A stretch of 64,000 bases of DNA from Comamonas granuli NBRC 101663 (GCF_000739995.1 NZ_BBJX01000001.1:1-64000), one strand, 5' to 3'; positions 44,735 through 58,266 are shown, counted from the stretch's first letter. The notes: a model not told the origin generated them from the letters alone. Translations and numbers: made by a program.

Positions 44735-45696
44735 TGAGCGGCGAGCCCACCGTGCAGGCCACACGTTACCTGGCCGAGCGCCTGAACGCCGATTTCGGCT
44801 TCTACCTGAGCGAGCGCCGCCTGCTGGACCAGCGCCAGTCGGCCTGGCAGCACATCGAGGTCTTCGAGAACCCGCAGTTCGGGCGCGTGATGCGCATCGA
44901 CGGCTGCTTCATGACCAGCGAGCGCGACGAGTTTTTCTACCACGAGCCCATGGTGCACCTGCCGGCCATCGGCCACGCGGGCGTGCGCCGCGCGCTGGTG
45001 GTGGGCGGGGGCGACGGCGGTGCGGCCGAGGAGCTGCTCAAGCTGCCCGGCATGGAGCGCGTGGTGCTGGCCGAACTCGACGCCGAGGTGGTCGCCATGG
45101 CGCGCGCGTGGCTGCCCAGCATCCACCGCGGCGCCTTCGACGACCCGCGCCTGGAGCTGCGCCTGGGCGATGCGCGCGCCTTCATCGGCCAGACCGAGGA
45201 GCGCTTCGACCAGATCATCCTGGACCTGACCGACCCCTTCGGCCCGGCCGTGGAGCTCTACACCGTGGAGTTCTACGCCGCCTGCCGCCGCGCGCTCAAC
45301 CCTGGCGGCGTGCTCTCGCTGCACCTGGGCTCGCCCGTGCACCTGCCCGAGAGCCTGGGGCGCATCGCCGCCTCGGTGCGCGCGGTGTTCCCCATCTTCC
45401 GCCCCTACCTGCAGTACGTGCCGCTGTACGGCACGCTGTGGTGCATGGGCATGGCATCGGACAGCACGGACCCTGCCCGGCTCAGCGCCGACGAGGTGGA
45501 CGCGCGCATTGCCGCGCGCGGCCTGCGCGACCTGCAGCTCTACAACGGCGCCATGCACCAGGCGCTGCTGGCGCAGCCGAACTTCGTGCACGCGCTGCTG
45601 GATGCGCCAGCGCGGCCGCTGCACAGCGGCGATGCGCTGGACGAGGTGCGCGACCCCGCGGAGTTGCCGGAAGTGGTGGTGTCTGCCGTTGGGTGA
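44734..45696 (+). CDS. speE: Spermidine synthase (polyamine aminopropyltransferase)
   Basis: 320 residues. The aminopropyltransferase motifs VVGGGDGGAAEELLKLPGME, VVLAELDAEVVAMARAWLP and IILDLTDPFGPAVELYTVEF include the decarboxylated-AdoMet-binding GGGDG loop and the catalytic Asp. It transfers an aminopropyl group to putrescine or a related diamine. It is somewhat longer than E. coli SpeE, with a C-terminal extension after LWCMGMASD. It is translationally coupled to speD. Confidence 0.93.
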   Translation: MSGEPTVQATRYLAERLNADFGFYLSERRLLDQRQSAWQHIEVFENPQFGRVMRIDGCFMTSERDEFFYHEPMVHLPAIGHAGVRRALVVGGGDGGAAEELLKLPGMERVVLAELDAEVVAMARAWLPSIHRGAFDDPRLELRLGDARAFIGQTEERFDQIILDLTDPFGPAVELYTVEFYAACRRALNPGGVLSLHLGSPVHLPESLGRIAASVRAVFPIFRPYLQYVPLYGTLWCMGMASDSTDPARLSADEVDARIAARGLRDLQLYNGAMHQALLAQPNFVHALLDAPARPLHSGDALDEVRDPAELPEVVVSAVG

Positions 45697-45707
45697 TTTT
45701 TAGTCCA

Positions 45708-45765
45708 ATCACCCTCTAGCGCTGATGGATCAAGCGCTGGCAGCTATTCTTTTTGATGCTATGGG
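45708..45765 (+). repeat. REP-like palindromic repeat, copy 10
   Basis: CAATCACCCTCTAGCGCTGA, then TGGATCAAGCGCTGGCAGCT, then ATTCTTTTTGATGCTAT. It lies between the convergent speE and the ABC ATPase gene. Confidence 0.7.
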
Positions 45766-45843
45766 CCGGGATGTGCGCCCCTTCGCTGCACGCCCCCCCA
45801 GGGGCGCAGGCGCAGCGCGCCGCGCAAGTTCGGCCCTCAAACC

Positions 45844-46596
45844 TCACAGCATGTGCTGCAAGAACGCCCGCGCCCGCTCGTGCCCCGGGTCGGCAAAGAA
45901 ATCGGCCGCCGCCCGCGCCGCGATCAGCTCGCCCTGGTCCATGAAGGCCACGCGGTGCGCCACCTCGCGCGCAAAGCCCATCTCGTGCGTGACCACCAGC
46001 ATGGTCATGCGCTCCTCGGCGAGCTCGCGCATGGTGCGCAGCACCTCGCCGGTGAGCTCGGGGTCCAGCGCCGAGGTGGGCTCGTCGAACAGCATGATGT
46101 CCGGCTGCATGCACAGCGCGCGCGCGATGGCCACGCGCTGCTTCTGCCCGCCCGACAGGCGCGCGGGGTAGTTGTCACGCTTCTGGGACAGGCCCACCTT
46201 GGCCAGCAGCGTCTCGGCGCGGGCGATGGCGGCCTCGCGCGCCAGGCCCTGCACCACCATGGGGGCCTCGATGAGATTCTCAAGCACGGTGAGGTGCGGG
46301 AACAGGTTGAAATGCTGGAACACCATGCCGGTCTTGGCGCAGATGCGACGCAGCGCCGCGTCGGGGGCGTAGCTGCAGCGGCCCTGGGCATCGGTGGTGG
46401 CGAGCACCTCGCCCTCGATGGCGATGTGCCCGCTGTCGATGGTCTCCAGGTGGTTGAGGCAGCGCAAAAAGGTGCTCTTGCCCGAGCCCGAGGGCCCGAT
46501 CACGGCCACCACCTCGCCGGGGGCGACCGCGAGCGACACGCCGCGCAGCACCTCGTTGTGGCCGAAGCGCTTGCGCACGTCGCGCGCCTCGATCAT
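45844..46596 (-). CDS. Amino acid ABC transporter ATP-binding protein
   Basis: 250 residues from the ATG at 46594-46596 (MIEARDVRKRFGHNEVLRGV), with GAGG upstream; a start at 46626 would overlap the permease. Walker A is IGPSGSGKSTFLRCLNHLE, the signature is RLSGGQKQRVAIARALCMQP, Walker B is IMLFDEPTSALDPE, and the switch His lies in VVTHEMGFA, typical of polar amino acid (GlnQ/HisP-type) importers. It energises uptake with the permease and binding protein encoded upstream. Confidence 0.94.
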   Translation of the reverse strand: MIEARDVRKRFGHNEVLRGVSLAVAPGEVVAVIGPSGSGKSTFLRCLNHLETIDSGHIAIEGEVLATTDAQGRCSYAPDAALRRICAKTGMVFQHFNLFPHLTVLENLIEAPMVVQGLAREAAIARAETLLAKVGLSQKRDNYPARLSGGQKQRVAIARALCMQPDIMLFDEPTSALDPELTGEVLRTMRELAEERMTMLVVTHEMGFAREVAHRVAFMDQGELIAARAAADFFADPGHERARAFLQHML

Positions 46597-46606
46597 GGGC
46601 GCGGCC

Positions 46607-47260
46607 TCACTGGTCCAACTTGGCATAGCGTTTCTCCAGGCGCTGGAAGCCCCAGGTGAGCACCAGGGTCATGAGCAGATAGAAGGCCGCGGCGACGATG
46701 AAGGGCGTGGTGGTGAAGTCGCGCTGCACGATGCCGCGCGCGGCGCGCAGCAGGTCGTTGAGCGCCAGCACGTAGATCAGCGAGGTGTCCTTGACCAGGG
46801 TGATGGTCTCGTTGCTCATGGGCGGCAGGATGGAGCGCACCATCTGCGGCAGCACGATGCGGCGCATGGTCTGGCCGTAGCCCATGCCCAGCACCTTGGC
46901 GGCCTCGTACTGGCCGCGGTCCACCGACTGGATGCCGGCGCGGAAGATCTCGGCAAAGTAGGCCGCGTAGTTCAGCGCGAACGCCGCCACGGCGGCCGGG
47001 AAGTCCGGCAGGCGCACGCCCACCACGGGCACGAAGGGCAGCGCGAAGTAGATGAACAGCATCTGCAGCATGAGCGGCGTGCCGCGCATGAGCCAGATGT
47101 AGCCGTTGACGGCCGCCGACAGCGCCTTCCAGTGCGACACCCGCGCCAGCGCCAGCACCAGCCCCAGCGGCACCGCCAGCACCAGCGTGATGACGAACAG
47201 CTTGAGGGTCACGGCGGCGCCCTGCGCCAGCGGCCCCAGGAGGGAAAGAACGTAGTCCAT
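46607..47260 (-). CDS. Amino acid ABC transporter permease
   Basis: 217 residues with about five hydrophobic helices. The HisM/GlnP-type signature is present: YIWLMRGTPLMLQMLFIYFA near the N-terminus and EAAKVLGMGYGQTMRRIVLP as the EAA loop that contacts the ATPase. A single permease gene suggests a homodimer. It lies between the binding protein and the ATPase gene, transcribed leftward with them. Confidence 0.94.
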   Translation of the reverse strand: MDYVLSLLGPLAQGAAVTLKLFVITLVLAVPLGLVLALARVSHWKALSAAVNGYIWLMRGTPLMLQMLFIYFALPFVPVVGVRLPDFPAAVAAFALNYAAYFAEIFRAGIQSVDRGQYEAAKVLGMGYGQTMRRIVLPQMVRSILPPMSNETITLVKDTSLIYVLALNDLLRAARGIVQRDFTTTPFIVAAAFYLLMTLVLTWGFQRLEKRYAKLDQ

Positions 47261-47304
47261 AGCGGCAACGGTTCAGAGTGTTTGACGGCCCACTGCCGTC
47301 ACAA

Positions 47305-47428
47305 CCGGCGCGGCCCAGACCAGCGACCGCCGCGCAAGGGCCGCCCCGCCGCGCTGGCGGTGTCCCCCTGCCCGCAGCGCGCAGCGCTGCGAGAGCGGGG
47401 GGAAGGCGCGCAGCGCCACAGGGGGGTG
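47305..47428 (-). repeat. Dispersed GC-rich intergenic repeat, copy B
   Basis: The reverse complement shares with 10071-10172 the blocks CCCCCTGTGGCGCTGCG, CTTCCCCCCGCTCTCG and GGCGGGGCGGCCCTTGCGCG. It lies between the binding-protein gene and the permease gene and may form strong secondary structure in the transcript. Confidence 0.6.
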
Positions 47429-47432
47429 TGCC

Positions 47433-48227
47433 TTATTTGATGATGTTCTTGCCGAACCACTGCTCGGCAATCTTCGCGGCGCTGCCGTCCTGCTTCATGT
47501 CGGCCAGGGCCTTTTCCAGCTTGCCGTGCAGCTCGGTGTCGTCCTTGCGCAGGCCCACGCCGTATTCCTCGGTGCCGAAGTTGTCGTCGAGCACGGCATA
47601 CTGGTCGGGCTTCTTGGCCACATAGTAGCGGCCCACCACCTCGTCCACCACCACGGCTTCCAGGCGGCCGGCGGAGAGGTCCATCAGCGCGGTCACGTTG
47701 TCGCCGAAGGTCTTGAATTCCTTGAAGGACTGGAAGACGGCCGCTTCCTTCTTGATGGCGTCCACGGCGCTGGAGCCGTCCTGCGCGCCCACGACCTTGC
47801 CGGCCAGGTCGGCCTTGGTCTTGATGGCGGAGCCGGCGGGCACCACGATGATCTGGTGGTTCTCCATGTAGGGCGCGGAGAACAGGATGTTCTGCTTGCG
47901 CTCTTCGGTGATGGTCAGGCCGTTCCACAGCGCGTCCACGCGCTTGCCCGAGAGCTCGGCCTCCTTGGCGCTCCAGTCGATGGGCTTGAACTCCACCTCC
48001 ACGCCCAGGCGCTTGGCGGCTTCCTTGGCCATGTCGATGTCAAAGCCCACGAGCTCGTTCTTTTCGTCGCGGAAACCCATGGGCGGGAAGTTGTCGTCCA
48101 GGCCGACGACGATCTTGGTGACGGCGGCCGGTGCGGGCGCGGCCGCAGGGGCTGCGGCCTCTTGTTTGGAACAAGCCGCCAGCAGGGCGCCCACGGCAAC
48201 CAGCGCAATTGCAGCAAACTTTTTCAT
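47433..48227 (-). CDS. Amino acid ABC transporter substrate-binding lipoprotein
   Basis: 264 residues from the ATG at 48225-48227. The signal peptide MKKFAAIALVAVGALLAAC ends in a lipobox (LAAC), so the mature protein is anchored by its Cys20. The SBP family 3 features are NFPPMGFRDEKNELVGFDID, MAKEAAKRLGVEVEF and SGKRVDALWNGLTITEERKQ. It captures a polar amino acid (cystine or glutamine class; not resolvable from sequence). The gap to the permease gene is filled by a GC-rich repeat. Confidence 0.93.
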   Translation of the reverse strand: MKKFAAIALVAVGALLAACSKQEAAAPAAAPAPAAVTKIVVGLDDNFPPMGFRDEKNELVGFDIDMAKEAAKRLGVEVEFKPIDWSAKEAELSGKRVDALWNGLTITEERKQNILFSAPYMENHQIIVVPAGSAIKTKADLAGKVVGAQDGSSAVDAIKKEAAVFQSFKEFKTFGDNVTALMDLSAGRLEAVVVDEVVGRYYVAKKPDQYAVLDDNFGTEEYGVGLRKDDTELHGKLEKALADMKQDGSAAKIAEQWFGKNIIK

Positions 48228-48371
48228 GGTGCAAGAATCCTTGGGGAAATGACACGGACGGCCGGAAAGCACTGCAGGCGCCACGCCTGGCAGAAGCCTC
48301 CGGTCTAGGGAAAACCCGCAATTGTCCCATCAATGGCGCACGCGCGCGCCCCATGCCCCCGCAGGCCGCGA

Positions 48372-48438
48372 CGCATCAGCATGAAAAACGGCTGCAGCGC
48401 TTGTCCAGCAAGCGCAAGCAGCTATACAAAAAATAGCA
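48372..48438 (+). repeat. REP-like palindromic repeat, copy 11 (reference copy)
   Basis: GAAAAACGGCTGCAGCGCTT, then GTCCAGCAAGCGCAAGCAGC, then TATACAAAAAATAGCAACC. The core GCGCTT-GTCCAGC-AAGCGC is a clean hairpin with a 7-base loop. It lies between gltD and the binding-protein gene. Confidence 0.8.
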
Positions 48439-48488
48439 ACCGATTCTCCCTGCGCGCGGTGCGCCAGGAGAACCGACGGGCACGCCGG

Positions 48489-49967
48489 TCAGCGTGGCAG
48501 GTCGGACTGCCCCATCAGGAACTCATCCACCGCGCGCGCGGCCTGGCGGCCTTCACGGATGGCCCAGACCACCAGCGACTGGCCGCGGCGCATGTCGCCG
48601 GCGGCAAACACCTTCGGAACACTCGTGGCGTAGCCGCCGCTGAAGTCGGTGCTGGCGCGGGCGTTGCCGCGGGCGTCCTTGTCCACGCCGAAGGCATCGA
48701 GCACGGCGGCCACGGGGCTCACGAAGCCCATGGCCAGCAGCACCAGGTCGGCCGGGTAGGTCTTCTCGGTGCCGGCGATCTCGTGGAACTTGCCGTCTTT
48801 GAACTCCACGTGCACGGTCTTGAGGCCGGTGACCTTGCCGTTCTTGCCGGTGAACTCCTTGGTGGCGATGGCGAACTCGCGCGCGCAGCCCTCCTCGTGG
48901 CTGGAGCTGGTGCGCAGCTTGGTCGGCCAGTAGGGCCAGACCAGCGGCTTGTTCTCCTGCTCGGGCGGCATGGGCATGAGCTCGAACTGCGTGACGCTGG
49001 CCGCGCCGTGGCGGTTGCTGGTGCCCACACAGTCGCTGCCGGTGTCGCCGCCGCCGATGACGATGACATGCTTGCCGTCGGCCCGGATCTGGCCCTTGAG
49101 CTTGTCGCCCGCGTTGACCTTGTTCTGCTGCGGCAGGAACTCCATGGCGAAGTGGATGCCGCCCAGCTCGCGGCCCGGCACGGGCAGGTCGCGCGAGGCT
49201 TCGGCGCCGCCGGCGAGCAGCACGGCGTCGAAGTCCTGCGCCAGCTGCGCGGGCGTGACGGTCTCCTTGGCCCAGTTGGTCACCTTGCTGCCCGGGCCCA
49301 GGCCCTGCTCGGCGCTGCCCACGAACACGCCGGTGCGGATGGTGACGCCCTCGGCCACGAGCTGCGCGACGCGGCGGTCGATGTGCGCCTTGTCGAGCTT
49401 GAAGTCGGGAATGCCGTAGCGCAGCAGGCCGCCCACGCGGTCGTTCTTCTCGAACAACGTCACCGCGTGGCCCGCACGCGCCAGTTGCTGCGCGGCCGCC
49501 AGGCCCGCCGGGCCGGAGCCGACCACGGCCACCTTCTTGCCGGTCTGGCGCGCGGCCGGCTGCGGCAGCACCCAGCCGTGCTCCCAGGCGCGGTCGATGA
49601 TGGCGTGCTCGATGCTCTTGATGCCCACGGGGTCGTTGTTGATGTTGAGCGTGCACGCGGCCTCGCACGGCGCGGGGCAGATGCGGCCGGTGAACTCGGG
49701 GAAGTTGTTGGTGCTGTGCAGCACGGCGCTGGCGCTCTTCCAGTCCTGGTGGTACACGAGGTCGTTGAAGTCCGGGATGATGTTGTTCACCGGACAGCCG
49801 TTGTTGCAGAACGGCGTGCCGCAGTCCATGCAGCGCGCGGCCTGGGTCTTGGCCTGCGCGTCATCGAGGCCGATGACGAATTCCTTGTAGTGCCTGACGC
49901 GCTCGGCGGGCGGTGCGTAGCCCTCTTCGATGCGCCCGTATTCCATGAAACCGGTGGTCTTGCCCAT
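48489..49967 (-). CDS. gltD: Glutamate synthase (NADPH) small subunit
   Basis: 492 residues. The N-terminal cysteine clusters [17 protein letters not shown] and CPAPCEAAC bind [4Fe-4S] centres. The FAD-binding [17 protein letters not shown] and NADPH-binding [18 protein letters not shown] motifs follow. The C-terminal [20 protein letters not shown] closes the FAD site. It passes NADPH electrons to GltB. It lies 68 bp downstream of gltB on the same strand. Confidence 0.96.
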   Translation of the reverse strand: MGKTTGFMEYGRIEEGYAPPAERVRHYKEFVIGLDDAQAKTQAARCMDCGTPFCNNGCPVNNIIPDFNDLVYHQDWKSASAVLHSTNNFPEFTGRICPAPCEAACTLNINNDPVGIKSIEHAIIDRAWEHGWVLPQPAARQTGKKVAVVGSGPAGLAAAQQLARAGHAVTLFEKNDRVGGLLRYGIPDFKLDKAHIDRRVAQLVAEGVTIRTGVFVGSAEQGLGPGSKVTNWAKETVTPAQLAQDFDAVLLAGGAEASRDLPVPGRELGGIHFAMEFLPQQNKVNAGDKLKGQIRADGKHVIVIGGGDTGSDCVGTSNRHGAASVTQFELMPMPPEQENKPLVWPYWPTKLRTSSSHEEGCAREFAIATKEFTGKNGKVTGLKTVHVEFKDGKFHEIAGTEKTYPADLVLLAMGFVSPVAAVLDAFGVDKDARGNARASTDFSGGYATSVPKVFAAGDMRRGQSLVVWAIREGRQAARAVDEFLMGQSDLPR

Positions 49968-50035
49968 GATCGTGGTGTCCTGTGCTTGTGCATGCGGTGC
50001 CGCGGCGGCCGGGCCCGGGGCCCGGCGCGCGGAGG

Positions 50036-54769
<4,734 letters not shown>

Positions 54770-54784
54770 GGCGCGCTTCCTCAA

Positions 54785-54911
54785 AAATTCGCAGGGAAGC
54801 GAAGATTAATGCATTACGTCATGCACCGCAAGCATAGCTACATGTTTTTAATTGGGGTCAGATACAAATTTCAATCTCTATTTTTCACAAATTCATTAAT
54901 TAGGGACATAT
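54785..54911. other. AT-rich spacer with a GGGGTCAG motif
   Basis: An abruptly AT-rich stretch between gltB and the RAYT gene. It contains AATTGGGGTCAGATACAAAT, resembling GGGGTCAG-type motifs that often accompany stand-alone Y1 transposase genes. It also contains the gltB promoter region. No gene is seen. Confidence 0.4.
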
Positions 54912-54962
54912 TAAATTGATAGCTGCTGACGCTTGTCGGACTGCGCCTGGAGCGCTATTTCA
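54912..54962 (-). repeat. REP-like palindromic repeat, copy 12, at the RAYT gene end
   Basis: Plus strand: AAATTGATAGCTGCTGACGC, then TTGTCGGACTGCGCCTGGAG, then CGCTATTTC. It ends within the stop codon of the RAYT gene. Confidence 0.7.
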
Positions 54963-55667
54963 TTCGGCTTTTTCAACCTGCGCGGTGACAGATGGCCTGC
55001 CAGGGCGCCCCCGGCTCATGCGGCGGCCGGTACGCGCCTGCAGCGCGGCGATGAAGTCCGGCTCGCCCAGCGCCCAGCCGGTGTGGGTGTGGTGGCCCAG
55101 TTGCACGCTCTCCTGGGTACCTATGCCGGCCTGAACCAGCGCGGCATAGGCCGACTCGCGTGCAAACGGGGTATTGCCCAGGGCCCAGTACAGCGCATGC
55201 GGGGTCACCAGCGCATCGGCCTGCTGCCCCACGCTGCACAGATGGCTGGACCAGCGGTACTGCGCCGGCAGCGCCACCATGCCCGCACGCACGGGGTTGA
55301 GGTCGATGTAGACCATGCAGGCCAGCAGATAGCGCTCGGACTGCACGATGGCCGAGCGGTAGCGCCCCTCCCACAGCGTGCCCGTGCGCCCATGGCGCCG
55401 GTTGAAGTAGCGCACATAGGCGCGCCCCACGGCCTGCATCATCTGCGGCAGGCCGGTTTCTGTCTCGGGCGTGACCAGCAGGTGGAAGTGGTTGTCCATC
55501 AGCACGTAGGCATGGACGGCAACCCGCTGTGCCCGCGCATGCTCGGCCAGCAGCTCCCGCATGCGCTCGAAATCCTGCGCATCGATAAAGATACGCTGCC
55601 GGTTGGTGCCGCGCTGGATCACATGGTGCGGAAAACCGGGGATCGTGAGGCGCGGCAGGCGGGCCAT
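54960..55667 (-). CDS. REP-associated tyrosine transposase (RAYT, Y1 family)
   Basis: 235 residues from the ATG at 55665-55667, preceded by AAGGAG with a 7-base gap. The N-terminal GFPHHVIQRGTNRQRIFIDA is characteristic of the family. The HUH metal motif is DNHFHLLV (His60, His62). The catalytic Tyr is in AVGRAYVRYFNRR, followed by GTLWEGRYRSAIV and YIDLNPVRAGMV. RAYTs are single-strand nucleases related to IS200/IS605 transposases that process REP hairpins. A REP-like copy lies at its 3' end, and the family is dispersed through this window. The gene is intact. Confidence 0.92.
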   Translation of the reverse strand: MARLPRLTIPGFPHHVIQRGTNRQRIFIDAQDFERMRELLAEHARAQRVAVHAYVLMDNHFHLLVTPETETGLPQMMQAVGRAYVRYFNRRHGRTGTLWEGRYRSAIVQSERYLLACMVYIDLNPVRAGMVALPAQYRWSSHLCSVGQQADALVTPHALYWALGNTPFARESAYAALVQAGIGTQESVQLGHHTHTGWALGEPDFIAALQARTGRRMSRGRPGRPSVTAQVEKAE

Positions 55668-55716
55668 GGTCAAGCTCCTTGGGGTGCAGGCGGCCGACGG
55701 GCCGGGCCCTCATTCT

Positions 55717-55733
55717 GTGGGACAGGGTCCCAC
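55717..55733. repeat. Hairpin upstream of RAYT gene
   Basis: GTGGGAC-AGG-GTCCCAC, a perfect 7-bp stem with a 3-base loop, 50 bp before the RAYT start. It could be a cis element for the transposase or part of its promoter. Confidence 0.45.
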
Positions 55734-55828
55734 GCGGGCCGGGTCGCATTATGGTGCACGCCTGTCCACAGGCGCCGCAGCGGATGCTATGCTGCAGACC
55801 TTTCCAACCCGTTCGACCGGACTCCTTT

Positions 55829-56158
55829 ATGCCCTCCTCTCGCATCTTGTTGGCCGCCGGTATGCTGGCCTTGACCGGGCTCACCGCATGCACCAGCCAT
55901 GGCATGTATGGCACGACCCAACACCGCCAGCACCAGGCGTTCAAGATCGACGGAGATACGGCGGCCCGGGTGCAGGCGCGCATACAGGCGGACAACCGCC
56001 TGCCACTGCGCTACACCGTCGCAGTGAACGCGAAAGACGGCATGGTCGAATTGCTCGGTGAGGCGCGCAGCGCCGAAGAACGCCAGCAGGCGGAGGCCAT
56101 CGCCTCCAGCACATATGGCGTCACCCAGGTCAAGAACCTGATGACCCTGCGCCGCTAG
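55829..56158 (+). CDS. BON-domain lipoprotein
   Basis: 109 residues from the ATG at 55829 (MPSSRILLAAGMLALTGLTA). The signal peptide ends in a lipobox LTAC, giving a lipid-anchored mature protein. Residues ~45-109 form one BON domain (VQARIQADNRLPLRYTVAVN and STYGVTQVKNLMTLRR). BON proteins such as OsmY act in envelope stress protection. The 3' end overlaps the convergent methyltransferase gene by 29 bp. Confidence 0.82.
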   Translation: MPSSRILLAAGMLALTGLTACTSHGMYGTTQHRQHQAFKIDGDTAARVQARIQADNRLPLRYTVAVNAKDGMVELLGEARSAEERQQAEAIASSTYGVTQVKNLMTLRR

Positions 56159-57062
56159 AGGCGCTTTCGGGTTCCGCGCGCAGGCCAAAGCGCTGGCCCA
56201 GCGCCTGCTCCAGGCCGAACTCGCGCAGGATGGCCTGCAGGCGCTCTGCGGCGCTGCGCTTTTTCTGGCCGGTGTAGCGCGCGAGGATCAGCTCGTTCTT
56301 CAGGCTGTGCTCCCAGCCCACGAGTTCGGTCACCGTCACCTGGTAGCCCTGGGCCTCCAGATAAAGGCAGCGCAGCACATTGGTGATCTGGCTGCCCAGT
56401 TCGCGCGTGTGGATAGGATGGCGCCACAGCTCGGCCAGCGGCGTGCGCGCCAGTTGCAGGGCCTTGTTCTGGCGCAGGCAGGCCGCCACTTCGGCCTGGC
56501 AGCAGGGCACCAGCACCATGGCCCGGGCCTGCTTTTGCAGACCAAAGGCAATGGCATCGTCCGTGGCCGTGTCGCAGGCGTGCAGGGCCGTGACCATGTC
56601 AAAGCGCTCCGGCAGCTCCTGGGCCTGGGCGGCCTGGGCGGCCGAGAGGTGGAGAAAGCTCATCCGCTCAAACTGCAGTTGCCGGGCCAGCGCACGCGAG
56701 CGTTCCACCAGTTCCGCCCGGGTCTCGATGCCGTAGATATGCCCGCGCCCCAGGTCTTTGAAGAACAGGTCGTAGAGGATGAAGCCCAGGTACGACTTGC
56801 CCGCCCCATGGTCTGCCAGCAGCGGCGCATGGCCCTGGGCGGCAAATTCCTGCAGCAGGGGTTCGATGAACTGGTAAAGGTGGTAGACCTGCTTGAGCTT
56901 GCGGCGCGAATCCTGGTTCAGGCGCCCATCGCGGGTCAGGATGTGCAGCTCCTGGAGCAAAGGCACCGATTGCCCGGGCCGCAGTTGCGGCAGTTGTTCG
57001 TGCAGGTCCGGCCGGGCGGTGTCGCCGGTGGCGGGTGAATGCTTGCGCAGCGCTTTTTTCAT
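56130..57062 (-). CDS. SAM-dependent methyltransferase-like protein (Methyltransf_32 type)
   Basis: 310 residues. LLADHGAGKSYLGFILYDLF corresponds to the SAM-binding loop (D.GaGkg.l), followed by YGIETRAELVERSRALA. A later FDMVTALHACDTATDDAIAF and MVLVPCCQAEVAACLRQ match the conserved HACD and PCCQ motifs of this family. The target is unknown; family members are annotated as RNA or general methyltransferases. The C-terminal tail after LGQRFGLRAE is low in complexity and overlaps the convergent BON gene. It is 25 bp upstream of dgt on the same strand. Confidence 0.8.
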   Translation of the reverse strand: MKKALRKHSPATGDTARPDLHEQLPQLRPGQSVPLLQELHILTRDGRLNQDSRRKLKQVYHLYQFIEPLLQEFAAQGHAPLLADHGAGKSYLGFILYDLFFKDLGRGHIYGIETRAELVERSRALARQLQFERMSFLHLSAAQAAQAQELPERFDMVTALHACDTATDDAIAFGLQKQARAMVLVPCCQAEVAACLRQNKALQLARTPLAELWRHPIHTRELGSQITNVLRCLYLEAQGYQVTVTELVGWEHSLKNELILARYTGQKKRSAAERLQAILREFGLEQALGQRFGLRAEPESASSGAGSSGS

Positions 57063-57087
57063 GGTGGTGGGTCCTGGCGGGAGGTCT

Positions 57088-58266
57088 TCAGCCCGCGCCC
57101 AGCAGACGCTGGCCGGTGAGCGCCTCGTGCTCCTTGGCGGCGAAGCGGTCGGTCATGCCCGCAATGAAGTCTGCCACGGCGCGGGCGCGCGCCTCCTGGC
57201 TGGGGGCTTGCGCCCAGCGCTCGGCGAACTCCGGTTTCATGCTCTGCGGCTGCTGCATGTAGGCCGCAAACAATTCCTGCACCACCTGGCGCGCGCCGTC
57301 GGTGGTCTGCACCACCTGCGGGTGGCGGTAGAGGTTGGCAAAGAGAAAACGCTTGAGCCCCTGGGACTGCTGCTGCATCTGCGGGCTGAAGCGCACGAGC
57401 ACGGGCATCTGGCGCACCGCGTCCACATGCGCTGGCGCGTGCTCGTCCAGGGCCTGCCGGGTGGCATCGATCACGTCATAGACCTGGTCGCTGAGCATGC
57501 GCCGTATGGTCTCGTAGAGCAGGCGGCGCCGCTCCCCGGCTCCCGCCAGCGCCGGATACTCGGCCAGCGCCTGGACCCGGTAGCGCTCGAACAGGGGCAC
57601 GTCCTGCAACTGCTCCAGGCGCAGCAGACCGGAGCGCACGCCGTCGTCGATGTCGTGCGCGTTGTAGGCAATCTCGTCGGCCAGATTGCACAACTGTGCC
57701 TCCAGGCTGGGTTGGCGGCGCTGCAGAAAGCGCGCGCCCACCCCGCCGGGCTCCTGCGCCTCCAGCTGCGCGGCGTGGGCGGCGGAGCAGTGCTTGAGTA
57801 TGCCCTCGCGCGTTTCGAAGCAGAGGTTCAAGCCGTCGTACTGCGGATAGCGCTGCTCCAGGTGGTCCACCACCCGCAGGCTTTGCAGGTTGTGCTCGAA
57901 GCCGCCGTACCCAGCCATGCAGGCGTTCAGGGCGTCCTGCCCGGCATGGCCAAACGGGGTATGCCCCAGGTCATGGGCCAGGGCGATGGTCTCGACCAGG
58001 TCCTCGTTCAGGCGCAAGGAGCGCGCCACGGAGCGCGCCAACTGCGCCACTTCCAGCGAGTGCGTGAGCCGGGTACGGAACAGGTCGCCCTCATGGTTGA
58101 GGAACACCTGGGTCTTGTACACCAGCCGCCGAAACGCCGTGGAATGCACGATGCGGTCGCGGTCGCGCTGGAACGGCGTGCGTGTGGGCGCAGGAGGCTC
58201 GGCAAAGCGGCGCCCGCGCGAGCGCTCTGGGGCGCAGGCGTAGGGCGCGAAACAGCTTTCAGACAT
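57088..58266 (-). CDS. dgt: Deoxyguanosinetriphosphate triphosphohydrolase-like protein
   Basis: 392 residues from the ATG at 58264-58266 (MSESCFAPYACAPERSRGRR). The HD-domain metal residues are seen in RTRLTHSLEVAQLARSVARS and ALAHDLGHTPFGHAGQDALN, plus LADEIAYNAHDIDDGVRSGL. It hydrolyses dNTPs to the deoxynucleoside and triphosphate; this type is broader in substrate than E. coli Dgt. It follows aroB in the order pilQ...aroB-dgt that is conserved in betaproteobacteria. Confidence 0.92.
   Translation of the reverse strand: MSESCFAPYACAPERSRGRRFAEPPAPTRTPFQRDRDRIVHSTAFRRLVYKTQVFLNHEGDLFRTRLTHSLEVAQLARSVARSLRLNEDLVETIALAHDLGHTPFGHAGQDALNACMAGYGGFEHNLQSLRVVDHLEQRYPQYDGLNLCFETREGILKHCSAAHAAQLEAQEPGGVGARFLQRRQPSLEAQLCNLADEIAYNAHDIDDGVRSGLLRLEQLQDVPLFERYRVQALAEYPALAGAGERRRLLYETIRRMLSDQVYDVIDATRQALDEHAPAHVDAVRQMPVLVRFSPQMQQQSQGLKRFLFANLYRHPQVVQTTDGARQVVQELFAAYMQQPQSMKPEFAERWAQAPSQEARARAVADFIAGMTDRFAAKEHEALTGQRLLGAG

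Noticed and set aside
48228-48371. Riboswitch upstream of the amino acid binding-protein gene
   Set aside because: No conserved aptamer pattern is recognised; the region reads as an ordinary promoter space followed by a REP-like repeat.
54770-54784. TTG at 54784 as the gltB start
   Set aside because: It overlaps the GAGGAAG ribosome site that serves the ATG at 54769.
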